Notes under the pieces: model-generated | Databases searched by the model: none | The model's input: the letters and a program-made list of their open reading frames with translations, nothing else | Told to the model about the DNA's origin: nothing | Origin: Cesiribacter sp. SM1 | GTDB lineage: Bacteria; Bacteroidota; Bacteroidia; Cytophagales; Cyclobacteriaceae | Direction of reading: 5' to 3' | DNA length: 64,000 nucleotides | Assembly (NCBI RefSeq): GCF_020178975.1 | Contig: NZ_JAHXBU010000094.1 | Coordinates: 682,001 to 746,000, forward strand | Program-made: the position numbers and the translations under genes | Shown: positions 35,335 to 44,086 of the stretch, in pieces | Numbering within the stretch: position 1 is the stretch's first letter | How the letters are laid out: every line of letters begins with the position of its first letter

Positions 35335-37776
35335 ATGCATATGATCAATAAACCTATACCCCTTCTATGTCTGTTGCTCTGTATGGCAACAGCCGCTACG
35401 GCTCAGACTAACCTAAAAGGTAAAGTTGTAGATGAGAATAATAAGCCTGTAGAGTTTGCCACTGTAATGATCCTGAACGCTGCCGATTCTGCCATGGTGA
35501 AAGGTGCTATAAGTGATGCAGAGGGAGCATATATATTTCCGCAGATAAAAGAGGGGCGCTACCTGCTATCGGCCACCATGATGGGGTATGCCAAGGCCTG
35601 GGCTGGACCGGTTACAGTAGCCGCTGGCAGTGCTCCCGGCCTGCCACAGCTGCAGCTGCGCGAAAATGTGGAGCAGCTCGATGCGGTAACCGTTGTAGGC
35701 CAGAAGCCAATGATTGAGCAGCAGGCCGACCGTACCGTGGTGAACGTAGAGGGCAGTATACTGGCCAGTGGCGGCAACGCGCTGGAAGTGCTGGAAAGGG
35801 CTCCGGGGGTTATTGTAGACAAAGACGATAACATAAACCTGAATGGCAAAAATGGTGTGATTGTAATGATTGATGGCCGGCGCACCCGCATGTCGGGTAC
35901 GGAGGTGGCAAACCTGCTGCGTAATATGCCCAGCGATGCCGTGCAGCGGGTTGATATTATTACCAACCCATCGGCCAAATACGATGCAGATGGTAATTCA
36001 GGAATTATTGATATCCGCACCAAAAAAGGCAAGAGCGATGGCTTTAATGGTACTATCAATGCCGGTACCGGTTATGGCCGCTACGAGAAAGCAAATGGTG
36101 GCCTTAACCTTAACTACCGCAAAGGCAACTACAACTGGTTTGGTAACTACAACTATAACTACGGCCGCCGTTTCAGCGAAACCTTCCTGGACAGGAGACT
36201 GCAGTACAACAATGAGCAGATTATCTTCGACCAGAATAACACCCGCCCATTTACCTCGCACAACCAAAGCTTTAAGGCAGGGGTAGATTATGCCCTGAAC
36301 GATAAAAATACCTTTGGCATTTCGGCTACAGGATTTGTAAACTCCTGGAACCTTAGCCTTAACAATAACACCTACCAGTACAGGGCAGCAGATAACCTGC
36401 TGAAAGAAGAGCTGCTTACCAGGGGTACAGTAGAAAACAGCATGAGCAACTACTCTTTCAATGCCAACTACCTCAGAACTTTTGGCAAGCCCGGACATGA
36501 GCTTACTGCAGATCTTGAGTACACGCTTTTCAATGGCGAGAAAACAGATAATATTACCAACAGCTCTTTTTATGCAAATCCGGAAGATAATGAGCGGGAG
36601 GTAATTACCAGCCTTACCCCTTCAGATATTGATATTGTAGTAGGTAAACTGGATTATACCCTGCCACTGGAGAAGGGTAAGGTAGAGCTGGGTGCTAAAA
36701 CCAGTTTTGTTACTACCGATAACGATGTGCAGTTCTATAATGTGCTTGGTGAAGACAGGGTGGTAGACGCTGCCAGAACCAATCATTACCTGTACAAAGA
36801 GCGTATCAATGCTGCTTATGCTAACTGGAGCCGACAGTTTGGCAAGCTAAGTGTGCAAACAGGCCTGCGGGCAGAGCATACCTGGTACGAGGGTAATTCC
36901 ATTACCCGGCAGGAGGTGCGCACCAGGGATTATCTTGAGTTTTTCCCAAGTGCTTTTCTGCAGTATAGCATCAGCGAAAATCACCAGGCTGGTTTATCGT
37001 ACAGCCGCCGCATCGACAGGCCCTCTTACCAGATGCTGAACCCCTTTGTGTACCTGCTCGATAAGTATACTTACTTCCAGGGAAATCCCGATCTGCAGCC
37101 GCAGTTTACCAACCAGCTGCAGGCCAACTACACCTTTAAGAAACTATACAGCCTGAATGTAGGCTACAGCCATACTGCTGAAGTGTATACCCAGGTGCCT
37201 GAGCTAAACAAGGAAGATGAGCGCTACAGTTATTCGACCATGAAAAACCTGGCCGACCTCTATAACATGAGTGTGAATATCAGTGCGCCCTTTGATTTTA
37301 CAAAGTGGTGGAGTGCCCAGAATAGCTTTAGCCTGTTCCATAACCGTTACAAAGGTCCGCTCCTGGGTGAGCAGCTGGATATTAACATGCTCTCCTATAA
37401 CCTGAACATCATGAACCGCTTTAAGCTGCCGCATGATTTTTCAGCAGAGTTAACTGGCTTTTACAACTCGCCGCAGGTATATGGCGCCATGCGCTCCAGG
37501 GAAATGTGGGCTATCAATGCAGGTGTTCAGTACACCTTCATGAATAAAGCAGCCACTTTAAAGCTTAATGTAAACGACATTTTCAGAACCATGCGCTGGC
37601 AGGGCACGCAGAATTTTGCCGGTGTGGATATGACCATTCTTAACCAGTGGGAGAGCCGCCAGGCCCGCCTTACCTTTACCTACAATTTTGGTAATAAGGA
37701 TGTGAAGCCAATACGCCGCCGCAAAAGTGCAGGAGAAGAAGAGCAGCGCCGCCTGGATGGAGGCAACCAGAATTAA
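35335..37776 (+). CDS. TonB-linked outer-membrane protein, copy 2
   Basis: About 813 residues from the ATG at 35335 (MHMINKPIPLL); the ATG at 35341 is equally good. It has the same layout as copy 1, with a signal peptide, carboxypeptidase regulatory-like domain (LKGKVVDENNKPVEFATVMI), plug (NVEGSILASGGNALEVLERA, IITNPSAKYDADGNSGIID) and barrel ending in FNFGNKDVKP-like residues (YNFGNKDVKPIRRRK). The N-terminal 240 residues are nearly colinear with copy 1, while the barrel loops differ, as expected after duplication and divergence in ligand. Upstream lie the palindromic elements that copy 1 lacks. Confidence 0.92.
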   Translation: MHMINKPIPLLCLLLCMATAATAQTNLKGKVVDENNKPVEFATVMILNAADSAMVKGAISDAEGAYIFPQIKEGRYLLSATMMGYAKAWAGPVTVAAGSAPGLPQLQLRENVEQLDAVTVVGQKPMIEQQADRTVVNVEGSILASGGNALEVLERAPGVIVDKDDNINLNGKNGVIVMIDGRRTRMSGTEVANLLRNMPSDAVQRVDIITNPSAKYDADGNSGIIDIRTKKGKSDGFNGTINAGTGYGRYEKANGGLNLNYRKGNYNWFGNYNYNYGRRFSETFLDRRLQYNNEQIIFDQNNTRPFTSHNQSFKAGVDYALNDKNTFGISATGFVNSWNLSLNNNTYQYRAADNLLKEELLTRGTVENSMSNYSFNANYLRTFGKPGHELTADLEYTLFNGEKTDNITNSSFYANPEDNEREVITSLTPSDIDIVVGKLDYTLPLEKGKVELGAKTSFVTTDNDVQFYNVLGEDRVVDAARTNHYLYKERINAAYANWSRQFGKLSVQTGLRAEHTWYEGNSITRQEVRTRDYLEFFPSAFLQYSISENHQAGLSYSRRIDRPSYQMLNPFVYLLDKYTYFQGNPDLQPQFTNQLQANYTFKKLYSLNVGYSHTAEVYTQVPELNKEDERYSYSTMKNLADLYNMSVNISAPFDFTKWWSAQNSFSLFHNRYKGPLLGEQLDINMLSYNLNIMNRFKLPHDFSAELTGFYNSPQVYGAMRSREMWAINAGVQYTFMNKAATLKLNVNDIFRTMRWQGTQNFAGVDMTILNQWESRQARLTFTYNFGNKDVKPIRRRKSAGEEEQRRLDGGNQN

Positions 37777-37870
37777 CAGCATTCAAGCCTTATGCTTTGC
37801 AGGGGCAAACTGCCGGCAGCAAAGCTTTTTAAGCTATAAAAATCTTTTTTTGATTAGTGTTAGAAAAAAA

Positions 37871-37897
37871 GGCCTCCCGCTTGGGAGGCCCTTTTTT
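37871..37897. terminator. Bidirectional terminator
   Basis: An 8-bp stem (GGCCTCCC / GGGAGGCC) with a 4-base loop, A-run before and CTTTTTT after. It lies between the convergent receptor and response-regulator genes. Confidence 0.88.
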
Positions 37898-37932
37898 GTT
37901 TTTGCGGCTTGGGTAGTGAATAAACTGCTACT

Positions 37933-38346
37933 TCAGGCAGTGAAGCACTCTGCTACCAGTGCTCTTACTTCCTCTACCACCAGTGGCTTTTGCAGGTAGG
38001 CGGTAAAGCCAAGCTGCTGTGCGTGTGAAATATCTTTATGATTATCGGAGCTGGTAAGTACTGCAACTTTTACTTTCTCGTGTAACTGCCGTGCTTCCAG
38101 TTCTTCCATAAACTCAAAGCCGTCCATTACAGGCATATTAAGGTCCAGCAGTACTAGAATACAGCTGCCATCATAGGCGGAAGGGGTTTCATTAATATCC
38201 TGCTCCAGAAAGTTCAGGGCTTGCTGGCCATCGGTAACAGTTACAATGGTTTGGCAAAATCCTTTTTCCTTGATCAGTTCTTCGGTAACAAAGTTGCTGA
38301 TAGGGTCATCATCTACCAGCAGGATCTTTTCTAGCTTAGCTTTCAT
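37933..38346 (-). CDS. Single-domain response regulator
   Basis: 137 residues consisting of one receiver domain. It has acidic residues DDDP near the start, the phospho-acceptor Asp in CILVLLDLNMPVMDGFEF (about residue 70), Thr/Ser in VAVLTSSDNHK, and Lys in FTAYLQKPLV. There is no DNA-binding or enzymatic output, so it acts by protein contact or as a phosphorelay step. Its start overlaps the stop of the kinase gene by 11 bp, which makes the kinase the likely partner. Confidence 0.93.
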   Translation of the reverse strand: MKAKLEKILLVDDDPISNFVTEELIKEKGFCQTIVTVTDGQQALNFLEQDINETPSAYDGSCILVLLDLNMPVMDGFEFMEELEARQLHEKVKVAVLTSSDNHKDISHAQQLGFTAYLQKPLVVEEVRALVAECFTA

Positions 38347-40873
38347 TAACTGCCTGGTCTAACAAATACAGATTAAAGACAGAACCTTGTCCTACTTCAC
38401 TTTCTACTTCAATTCTACCGCCGCTGTTTTCTATGATGCGTTTTACAATATACAGCCCCATGCCCGATCCTTCAACATCTTTGTGCAGGCGTTTAAAGAG
38501 CGAGAAGATTTTATCCTGTTGTTTCTGCGGAATTCCCTGCCCATTGTCGGATACCCTCAGCACAATATAATCGCCTATGCGGCGGGTGCCGAGGTGTATC
38601 TCCGGTGCACGGTCGGGGTGTCTGTATTTAATGGCATTGGTAATGAGGTTGTGCAGAATGCTCCTCATGTTTTTGCGGTTATAGTTGAGTTTATCAACCT
38701 CCAGGTTAATGTGCAGCTGTGTGTTGCTTTCCTGCATCAGGTTGCTGATGTCGGCCTGTAAGTCCTGCAGCAGGGGCTGGAAATGTACCGCTTCTGCAAC
38801 CTCTTCTTCCAGTTCCTTTTGCATATGGGCAATGTCGGTAAGGTCTTTGATGGTTTTCTTAAACCTGTTTACCGATTTGTAGATCATATCCAGCAGGTTT
38901 TGCTCACGCTCCGAAAGGCTTGCTTTTATTTTGGCATCCAGCAGCGTAAGCAGGCCTTCCAGGTTAGCAATTGGGGCCTTTAGGTCGTGAGAGGCTGTAT
39001 AAATAAAATTATCCAGATCGGCGTTGATGCGTGTAAGCTGTTGGTTTTTCCGGCTAAGCTCAGAGGTGCGGGAGGCTACCTGCTCTTCCAGCTTATTGTT
39101 GATTTCACGAAGGCGGGCTTCACTTTCCAGAATTAGCTGCTCTGCTTTTTTGCGTTCGGTAATATCTCGGCTTACGCCAATGATTTGTGTTGCCTGCCCT
39201 TTTTCATTGCGCTTAAACACATTGTAACGCCCCATTATCCAGAGGTAATGGCCCTGTTTGTTTTTGCCGCGGTACTCTATCTCGCGGGCCTGCTGACCGG
39301 TGTAAGAGCGCAGGCCTTCTATAAAGGCAAAGAAACGTGGCAGATCCTCGGGATGCAGCAGGCTGTACACCCAGTTGCTGCCTTTGGTTTTGCGTAATTC
39401 ATCTACTTCTTCAGGGGTATAGCCGAGCACTTCGTGCAGTTCACGGTTACCGTATATGTTTACGCGTTTTTCCAGATCGAAAACAGTGATCACATCCGGT
39501 GTTGTGTCTGTAACTGTGCGGATAAAGTGTTGCTCCTCCTGCACTTTCATTTCGGCAAGCTTGCGTTCGGTAATATCCATGCCGGTTCCGCTAAGCTTGT
39601 ACAGCTTACCATCTGATGTCAGGCTGGCCTTGCCCTGGCTCAGCACCCAGCGCACCTCGCCATCACGGCGGCAAATGCGGTGCTCTATGGCAAAAGGTAT
39701 CTGGTCTACAGAGCAGTCGGCAATGGTGGTGGCCACCACCTCGCGGTCATCGGGATGGATCAGCTCCAGGTAAGTGTTATAAGTAAGGTCAAGTTCTTCT
39801 TCGCCAATCCCATAGATACGGCGCATTTCTTTAGACCAGAACACCAGGTTGCGCGTAATATCATACTCCCAGTTGCCCAGCTGGGCAATTGCCTGTGCCT
39901 CTTCCAGCTGTTCTACGGCAGTTCTAAGTATTTCCTGGGTTTCTTCCAGCTGTGCAAGGCTTTCCTGGAGTTCTTCATTGGAGGCCTGCAGTTCTTCCTG
40001 GTGTTCCTTAAGTCTCTCCTCCTGTTCTACTGCTTCTGAAACATCGTGTATCACACTAAGAGCCCCGCTAACGCTTCCCTCTTTGTCGTGGAGGGGCACA
40101 AGAATAGCATCGTACCATCCTTTGCGGTTAATGTAAGGTTGCCGTACCAGCTGAATGCGCTCGCCCTTTAATGCTTTTTCAAGAGAATTGAGGTAAGGAG
40201 TATTTTTCAGCTTTGGGTTTATGCTTGTTACACCCCGGCCTAAAACATCCTCTCTGGTGGAGCCAAAGATTTTTTCTGCCGAAGTGTTCCATTCGGTTAG
40301 CCTAAGCTCCGGGTCAAAGGCCATGATAGCATCTTCGCTGTTGCTTACCAGCGAAGACAGAAAATCATTTTGTTTACGGAGTTCTTCTTTCTGAATCTCC
40401 ACATAGGTATCAAAGGCGTGGCGCTTAAGCTCTATGTGAAACTGTTCCATCTCCTGCATGATTGATACAATCTGGTTGCAGTCGCTGGTAAAATCGGGTA
40501 AAAACTTCAGGAAGAGCTGTTTTCTAATGCTGTAGCCAATTACAAGGTCTACCCCCTGAATGCCTTCTTTTGGAATGCCTGGCAGTTCATTGTTCTTCCA
40601 GTGTATAAGTTCCAGCAGCGCTTTTGTAAGGGCTGTATCCTGATCAATATCTTCAAAAAAAGCTTGTAGCGATTTCTGTGTAACAAGCAAAAGCTCTTCT
40701 TCTGACAGGTGATCAAAAAAAGCAAGCAGGGGTAACTGGTACTCCCTTAGCATCTTAAGGTTTTCCCTGGCAACTTCCTCCAGCCGGTTGTTAAGAAGGT
40801 AGTTGGTAAACTTTTTCGCTTCTTTGAAACAAAACAAGCTTTTCGATTCATTCTCTTGCACCACTAAAGCCAT
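38336..40873 (-). CDS. Multi-PAS sensor histidine kinase with RsbR-like N-terminus
   Basis: 845 cytoplasmic residues with no membrane segment. The N-terminal 150 residues are all-helical (EEVARENLKMLREYQLPLL) and look like the RsbR/RsbT co-antagonist N-terminal domain. PAS domains follow at about 175-285, 335-440 and 460-570, with coiled coils between them. The HisKA phospho-accepting histidine is His629 (TASHDLKAPIANLE). The ATPase domain has NLITNAIKYRHP, VSDNGQGIP and GSGMGLYIVKRI. No output besides the kinase is present; the overlapping single-domain regulator is the obvious partner. It is a bacteriophytochrome-like layout without a GAF/PHY pair. Confidence 0.93.
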   Translation of the reverse strand: MALVVQENESKSLFCFKEAKKFTNYLLNNRLEEVARENLKMLREYQLPLLAFFDHLSEEELLLVTQKSLQAFFEDIDQDTALTKALLELIHWKNNELPGIPKEGIQGVDLVIGYSIRKQLFLKFLPDFTSDCNQIVSIMQEMEQFHIELKRHAFDTYVEIQKEELRKQNDFLSSLVSNSEDAIMAFDPELRLTEWNTSAEKIFGSTREDVLGRGVTSINPKLKNTPYLNSLEKALKGERIQLVRQPYINRKGWYDAILVPLHDKEGSVSGALSVIHDVSEAVEQEERLKEHQEELQASNEELQESLAQLEETQEILRTAVEQLEEAQAIAQLGNWEYDITRNLVFWSKEMRRIYGIGEEELDLTYNTYLELIHPDDREVVATTIADCSVDQIPFAIEHRICRRDGEVRWVLSQGKASLTSDGKLYKLSGTGMDITERKLAEMKVQEEQHFIRTVTDTTPDVITVFDLEKRVNIYGNRELHEVLGYTPEEVDELRKTKGSNWVYSLLHPEDLPRFFAFIEGLRSYTGQQAREIEYRGKNKQGHYLWIMGRYNVFKRNEKGQATQIIGVSRDITERKKAEQLILESEARLREINNKLEEQVASRTSELSRKNQQLTRINADLDNFIYTASHDLKAPIANLEGLLTLLDAKIKASLSEREQNLLDMIYKSVNRFKKTIKDLTDIAHMQKELEEEVAEAVHFQPLLQDLQADISNLMQESNTQLHINLEVDKLNYNRKNMRSILHNLITNAIKYRHPDRAPEIHLGTRRIGDYIVLRVSDNGQGIPQKQQDKIFSLFKRLHKDVEGSGMGLYIVKRIIENSGGRIEVESEVGQGSVFNLYLLDQAVNES

Positions 40874-41201
40874 ATTTATAGGAGAGAACAGTTAAGGACA
40901 GTTGTTGCATAAATTACTAAAGGTTAACTAAAATAGTTCATGCCTGGATTCGCTCACTTACAAAAATAATGAAATTATTTAAGTCAGGGGGATATGCATG
41001 TGGATCGCTCCATTATTTAGTGATTTTAATGGTTAAGCAGGTGCTTAAGGGGCATAAAAAAAATAATTAATTGAAGGCAAAGCCAGGCAAAAGAGAAGGG
41101 TTGGGTGCTGGCTAATAAGTACCAGACTTTTATGCCTGTCAACTGCAGAAAAAAAGCCAACCCCTGGAGGCTGGCTCTTCTTGTTTTAAGGTATGGCTTA
41201 A
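40874..41201. other. Intergenic region upstream of the kinase
   Basis: Contains CAAAAATA (40971-40978, TATTTTTG on the minus strand), a possible -7 box about 98 bp before the kinase start without a clear -33, and the terminator at 41155. No gene seen. Confidence 0.4.
41155..41176 (-). terminator. Terminator of the coiled-coil membrane protein gene
   Basis: An 8-bp stem (AGCCAACC / GGCTGGCT, one G-U pair on the minus-strand RNA) with a 6-base loop, followed on the minus strand by TTTTTTT. Confidence 0.7.
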
Positions 41202-41840
41202 TTAAGCGCCGGGTTTGCCTCTTTGTGCGGCTACCAGCTGCTGGTTAAGTTCTTCAACGGCGTTGCGCTCAGTTTGCAGCTCGCGCATGAGCTTGGTTTC
41301 GCGCTCGCGCGAACGATTCTTAAAATCCTGAAACTCCTGCTCCAGCATTTCAAATTCACTGCGTTTGCGAACGGCAAAGCGTTTGCTGTTGCGGTGGTTA
41401 TAGAGTACAACGGCCAGGATAAGTATTAAAAGTCCAATTACTACCCAGTTAAAGGTAACATAAGCCTCTTTCTGAATATTCATTCCCAGTACCTGAATAT
41501 GTGCTTTTTCATATTCGCTTTCGGCTACCTCCTGGTTGCGCTCATTTATTTCCTGAGATAACCTCTTTATCTCCTGCTGCTGATCCTGAATCTGCTGTCT
41601 CGACTCCAGCATTTGCCGTTGTCTGGCTGCCAGGGTGTCCTGTACATTTTTCCAAAACTCATCCAGGTTCCTTTCCCTCACTACTTTATACTCCTGGTAA
41701 TTATTGGCGCCTTCCTTCATGTTCTGGAATTGCCTGGATAAACTATTGTTTGATCCTGCTGGCGCGTCTTGTGCCTGAAGGGAGTAGCCCATGCTCAACA
41801 GCAGACATAGGCAAAGAAGATGTTTGCTCAAAAATTTCAT
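41202..41840 (-). CDS. Coiled-coil membrane protein, unknown function
   Basis: 212 residues. The signal peptide covers about 1-23 (ends LQAQ). A periplasmic coiled coil runs from about 55 to 115 (rich in Gln, Glu and Arg). One membrane helix is at about 130-148 (FNWVVIGLLILILAVVLYNH), and a cytoplasmic coiled coil follows to the end. It could bridge periplasm and cytoplasm as a structural or signalling scaffold. I recognise no family. It is a single gene with its own terminator. Confidence 0.78.
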   Translation of the reverse strand: MKFLSKHLLCLCLLLSMGYSLQAQDAPAGSNNSLSRQFQNMKEGANNYQEYKVVRERNLDEFWKNVQDTLAARQRQMLESRQQIQDQQQEIKRLSQEINERNQEVAESEYEKAHIQVLGMNIQKEAYVTFNWVVIGLLILILAVVLYNHRNSKRFAVRKRSEFEMLEQEFQDFKNRSRERETKLMRELQTERNAVEELNQQLVAAQRGKPGA

Positions 41841-41989
41841 AGCTCTATTCTGTTACTATGCAAGCCCTCGTTGGATTGATCTAAGAATACTACAATTTAT
41901 TGACTCCACACTAAGGAGGATTGCAAGATAAAGATTTTTCGTAGGTATACGAACACGAAAGTTATTTATTGCCCCAGAGATTTGTATTT

Positions 41990-42607
41990 TCAGCCTGTTG
42001 CTGCATTGGTGTCTGCCCGGAACTCTGCAGTCTGCTGCCAGTAGGGGAATTCTATTGAGGCAGCTGTATGAAGTGCAGTGGCTACACCTCTTAGCCGCCT
42101 TACCACATGCAGAGCGCCTTCTATGCCTGCCGAAACACCGGCAGTAGCAATAATATTCCCGCTATCGGTGTAGCGTGGGCCCCTGATGGCCTTGCCATAG
42201 GGTGCATATTGCTGCAGGCTGTCGATGTGCTCATGATGGGTTGTAAAGATTTTCCCATCCAGCAAGCCTGCAGCTGCCAGCAAGTAGGCCCCAGTGCAAA
42301 CCGACAAAAGCAGGTTAGTTTTGATAGACATAGCTTTCAGCCACCTTAAAACTTCTTCATTGTCTTGTATTTTTTCGATGCAGCCACCCGGTATTACCAG
42401 CACGTCCAGCAGGGGGCTATCTTTCAGTTCGTAATCCGGCACAAGGGTAAAGCCCTTATTGGCCCGTATTGGTTCCGTTGTAAGACTTAAGGTAATTACT
42501 TTAAAGTGTGCTGTTGCTGCAAACACTTCTGCAGGGCCTGCCACATTTAATATTTCCACGCCTGGGTAAAGTAGTATTCCCGATCTGTATACTTTCTGAT
42601 CCTTCAT
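41990..42607 (-). CDS. DJ-1/PfpI family protein
   Basis: 205 residues with the class I glutamine amidotransferase-like fold: SGILLYPGVEILNVAGPAEV at the start, VLVIPGG in the second strand, and the nucleophile elbow LLSVCTGAYLLAAAGLL with its cysteine near residue 103. A His follows (TTHHEHIDSL). This subfamily, with GPxEVF-like N-terminus, includes isonitrile hydratases and the sensor halves of GlxA-type AraC regulators, but no HTH is present here. Function is open. Confidence 0.87.
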   Translation of the reverse strand: MKDQKVYRSGILLYPGVEILNVAGPAEVFAATAHFKVITLSLTTEPIRANKGFTLVPDYELKDSPLLDVLVIPGGCIEKIQDNEEVLRWLKAMSIKTNLLLSVCTGAYLLAAAGLLDGKIFTTHHEHIDSLQQYAPYGKAIRGPRYTDSGNIIATAGVSAGIEGALHVVRRLRGVATALHTAASIEFPYWQQTAEFRADTNAATG

Positions 42608-42894
42608 ACCTATCTGATTTGGTGGCTGTTATATTATGACTGGATCGGGATTTTACCCCGTACACCATATGACCCGGCCGTAGCGAAGATTGTTTATCAG
42701 ATGTTAATTTTTTTGTGAGGCTGGTAGTGCTGGAAAAGGGAGGCTGGGAAACATGCACGGACTGGATCTTGTTTTTCCTGTGAGACAATGATGACCGTGG
42801 CAGGAATGATGTAGCCATGCTTATGCTCAGCTATGCTTTAGTTTGAAGTGAACAAGCCAGGAAAAAAATTATTTAATATTTAAGGAAAGAGGTA
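42608..42894. other. Intergenic region before the tRNA gene
   Basis: About 290 bp without a supported gene or strong hairpin; it lies between the divergent DJ-1 gene and the tRNA-Leu promoter. Confidence 0.4.
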
Positions 42895-42925
42895 TTGCAA
42901 ACATGTGGAGAGTCTGCTACATTTG
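42895..42925 (+). promoter_or_regulatory. tRNA-Leu promoter
   Basis: TTG at 42895-42897, 20-base spacer, then TACATTTG at 42918-42925. This fits the Bacteroidota TTG-N19-21-TAnnTTTG promoter. The mature tRNA begins 18 bases after the box. Confidence 0.8.
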
Positions 42926-42943
42926 CATCTCCAATTCAAACAC

Positions 42944-43028
42944 GCCCATGTGGTGAAATTGGTAGACACGCATGTTTCAGGTACATGTGCCGAGAGGCTT
43001 GGGGGTTCGAGTCCCTCCATGGGCACCA
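42944..43028 (+). tRNA. tRNA-Leu (anticodon CAG)
   Basis: An 85-base cloverleaf with acceptor stem GCCCATG / CATGGGC, discriminator A and an encoded CCA. The anticodon arm is CATGT TTCAGGT ACATG, so the anticodon is CAG, reading CUG. A long class II variable arm (GCCGAGAGGC region) and T-arm with GTTCGAGT confirm leucine type. It is a single gene with its own promoter and terminator. Confidence 0.95.
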
Positions 43029-43071
43029 AAAAAAGCGGCCAAACTGGATAATCTAGTTTGGCCGCTTTTTT
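43029..43071 (+). terminator. tRNA-Leu terminator
   Basis: A 17-bp perfect stem (AAAAAAGCGGCCAAACT / AGTTTGGCCGCTTTTTT) with a 9-base loop starting directly after CCA. It also serves the convergent NmrA-type gene. Confidence 0.92.
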
Positions 43072-43089
43072 CTTAAGAATTTAGTAGTC

Positions 43090-43962
43090 CTATGAGCTGT
43101 ACACTCCTGATAAATATTCTTTCACTGTAGTGGGCTTTCTGCCTAATAGTTTTTCCAGATCAGTGCTTGTTTGGGAGAATGTTCCCTGTTTAAAGGCTTC
43201 TGCCCATTCTACCGACATTGTTACTATGGGGGCAGGAACACCAGCGCTGCTCAGTGCCTGGGCGAAGTCTTCAGCAGTTGGATTTACGTATGGAATTTTA
43301 GTGCCAAGTGTATCACTAAGCATAGCAGCAATATCACCAAAAGATATACTGTCGGTATTGCTAAAGACAAGCTCTTTGTTCTGGTGCTCCCTGCTTGCCA
43401 GCACTGCAGCGGTTGCTTCGGCCATATTTTCCCGTGTTGCAAAGGCAACTTTTCCTTCTCCTGCAGGGAAAAACACACCCGTATTGGCCACCTGCTCTCC
43501 TAAAAACATGGGGATCATATCGGCATAAATGTTGTTTCGCAGCAGGGTGTAGGCCATGCCCGATGATTTTATGTGCCGCTCCGTGTCAAGGTGCGTTTTC
43601 ATCACCAGGGCAATGGGCGATGCTTCAGCATTATCGCTTTTCCTGTCGATGCTGGTATAATAAATATGCTTAACCCCTGCTTCTACAGCTGCCTTTACCA
43701 CATTTTCATGCTGCTTTCCGCGTTTTTCCAAATCACTGCCGGAAACAAGCAGTAGCTGGTCTACGCCTTTGAACGCCTGCATGAGTGCACTGTAGTTATC
43801 GTAATCTCCAATTTTAATGGTTACGCCTTTGGCTTTCAGTGCTTCTGCTTTTGCGCTATCTCTTGCCAATGCGCTTATGTTGCTGGCTGGTACCCCTTTC
43901 TTAAGCAGAAATTCTATAACTGCATTTCCAAAGTGTCCTGTTGCGCCTGTTACTAAAATCAT
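43090..43962 (-). CDS. NmrA/QOR2-like NAD(P)-binding oxidoreductase
   Basis: About 290 residues from the ATG at 43962, which places the nucleotide-binding motif at the N-terminus (MILVTGATGHFGNAVIEF, GxxGxxG). ATGs at 43989 and 44001 would add an improbable tail. It resembles E. coli QorB (YtfG), an atypical SDR that reduces quinones with NADPH; KIGDYDNYSALMQAFKGVDQ and TLLRNNIYADMIP fit the family. It is divergent from an HxlR regulator with palindromes between them, the classic stress-responsive quinone or aldehyde reductase pair. Confidence 0.92.
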   Translation of the reverse strand: MILVTGATGHFGNAVIEFLLKKGVPASNISALARDSAKAEALKAKGVTIKIGDYDNYSALMQAFKGVDQLLLVSGSDLEKRGKQHENVVKAAVEAGVKHIYYTSIDRKSDNAEASPIALVMKTHLDTERHIKSSGMAYTLLRNNIYADMIPMFLGEQVANTGVFFPAGEGKVAFATRENMAEATAAVLASREHQNKELVFSNTDSISFGDIAAMLSDTLGTKIPYVNPTAEDFAQALSSAGVPAPIVTMSVEWAEAFKQGTFSQTSTDLEKLLGRKPTTVKEYLSGVYSS

Positions 43963-44015
43963 ATAAAAAATTTGTTTGTCATTGAACATTATATTGAGCA
44001 AAGCTAGTACATTCG

Positions 44016-44030
44016 CTATATAATATATAG
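44016..44030. promoter_or_regulatory. Palindrome CTATATAATATATAG in the divergent promoter
   Basis: A perfect 15-base palindrome with a single central base, between the NmrA-type and HxlR genes. Its right half TATATAG is related to the second palindrome at 44050. It is likely an HxlR operator or promoter core of the reductase gene. Confidence 0.5.
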
Positions 44031-44049
44031 TAACATCTTAAAATGTAGT

Positions 44050-44067
44050 ACTATACTTTGGTATAGT
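44050..44067. promoter_or_regulatory. Inverted repeat ACTATAC-TTTG-GTATAGT
   Basis: Perfect 7-bp arms with a 4-base spacer, 20 bp before the HxlR start. HxlR regulators bind such sites as dimers, so autoregulation and control of the divergent reductase gene are likely. Confidence 0.65.
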
Positions 44068-44086
44068 GGCAGCCAGCCAGCCTATT

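Noticed and set aside
41990-42607. GlxA-type AraC regulator
   Set aside because: The N-terminal fold fits, but the protein ends without a helix-turn-helix.
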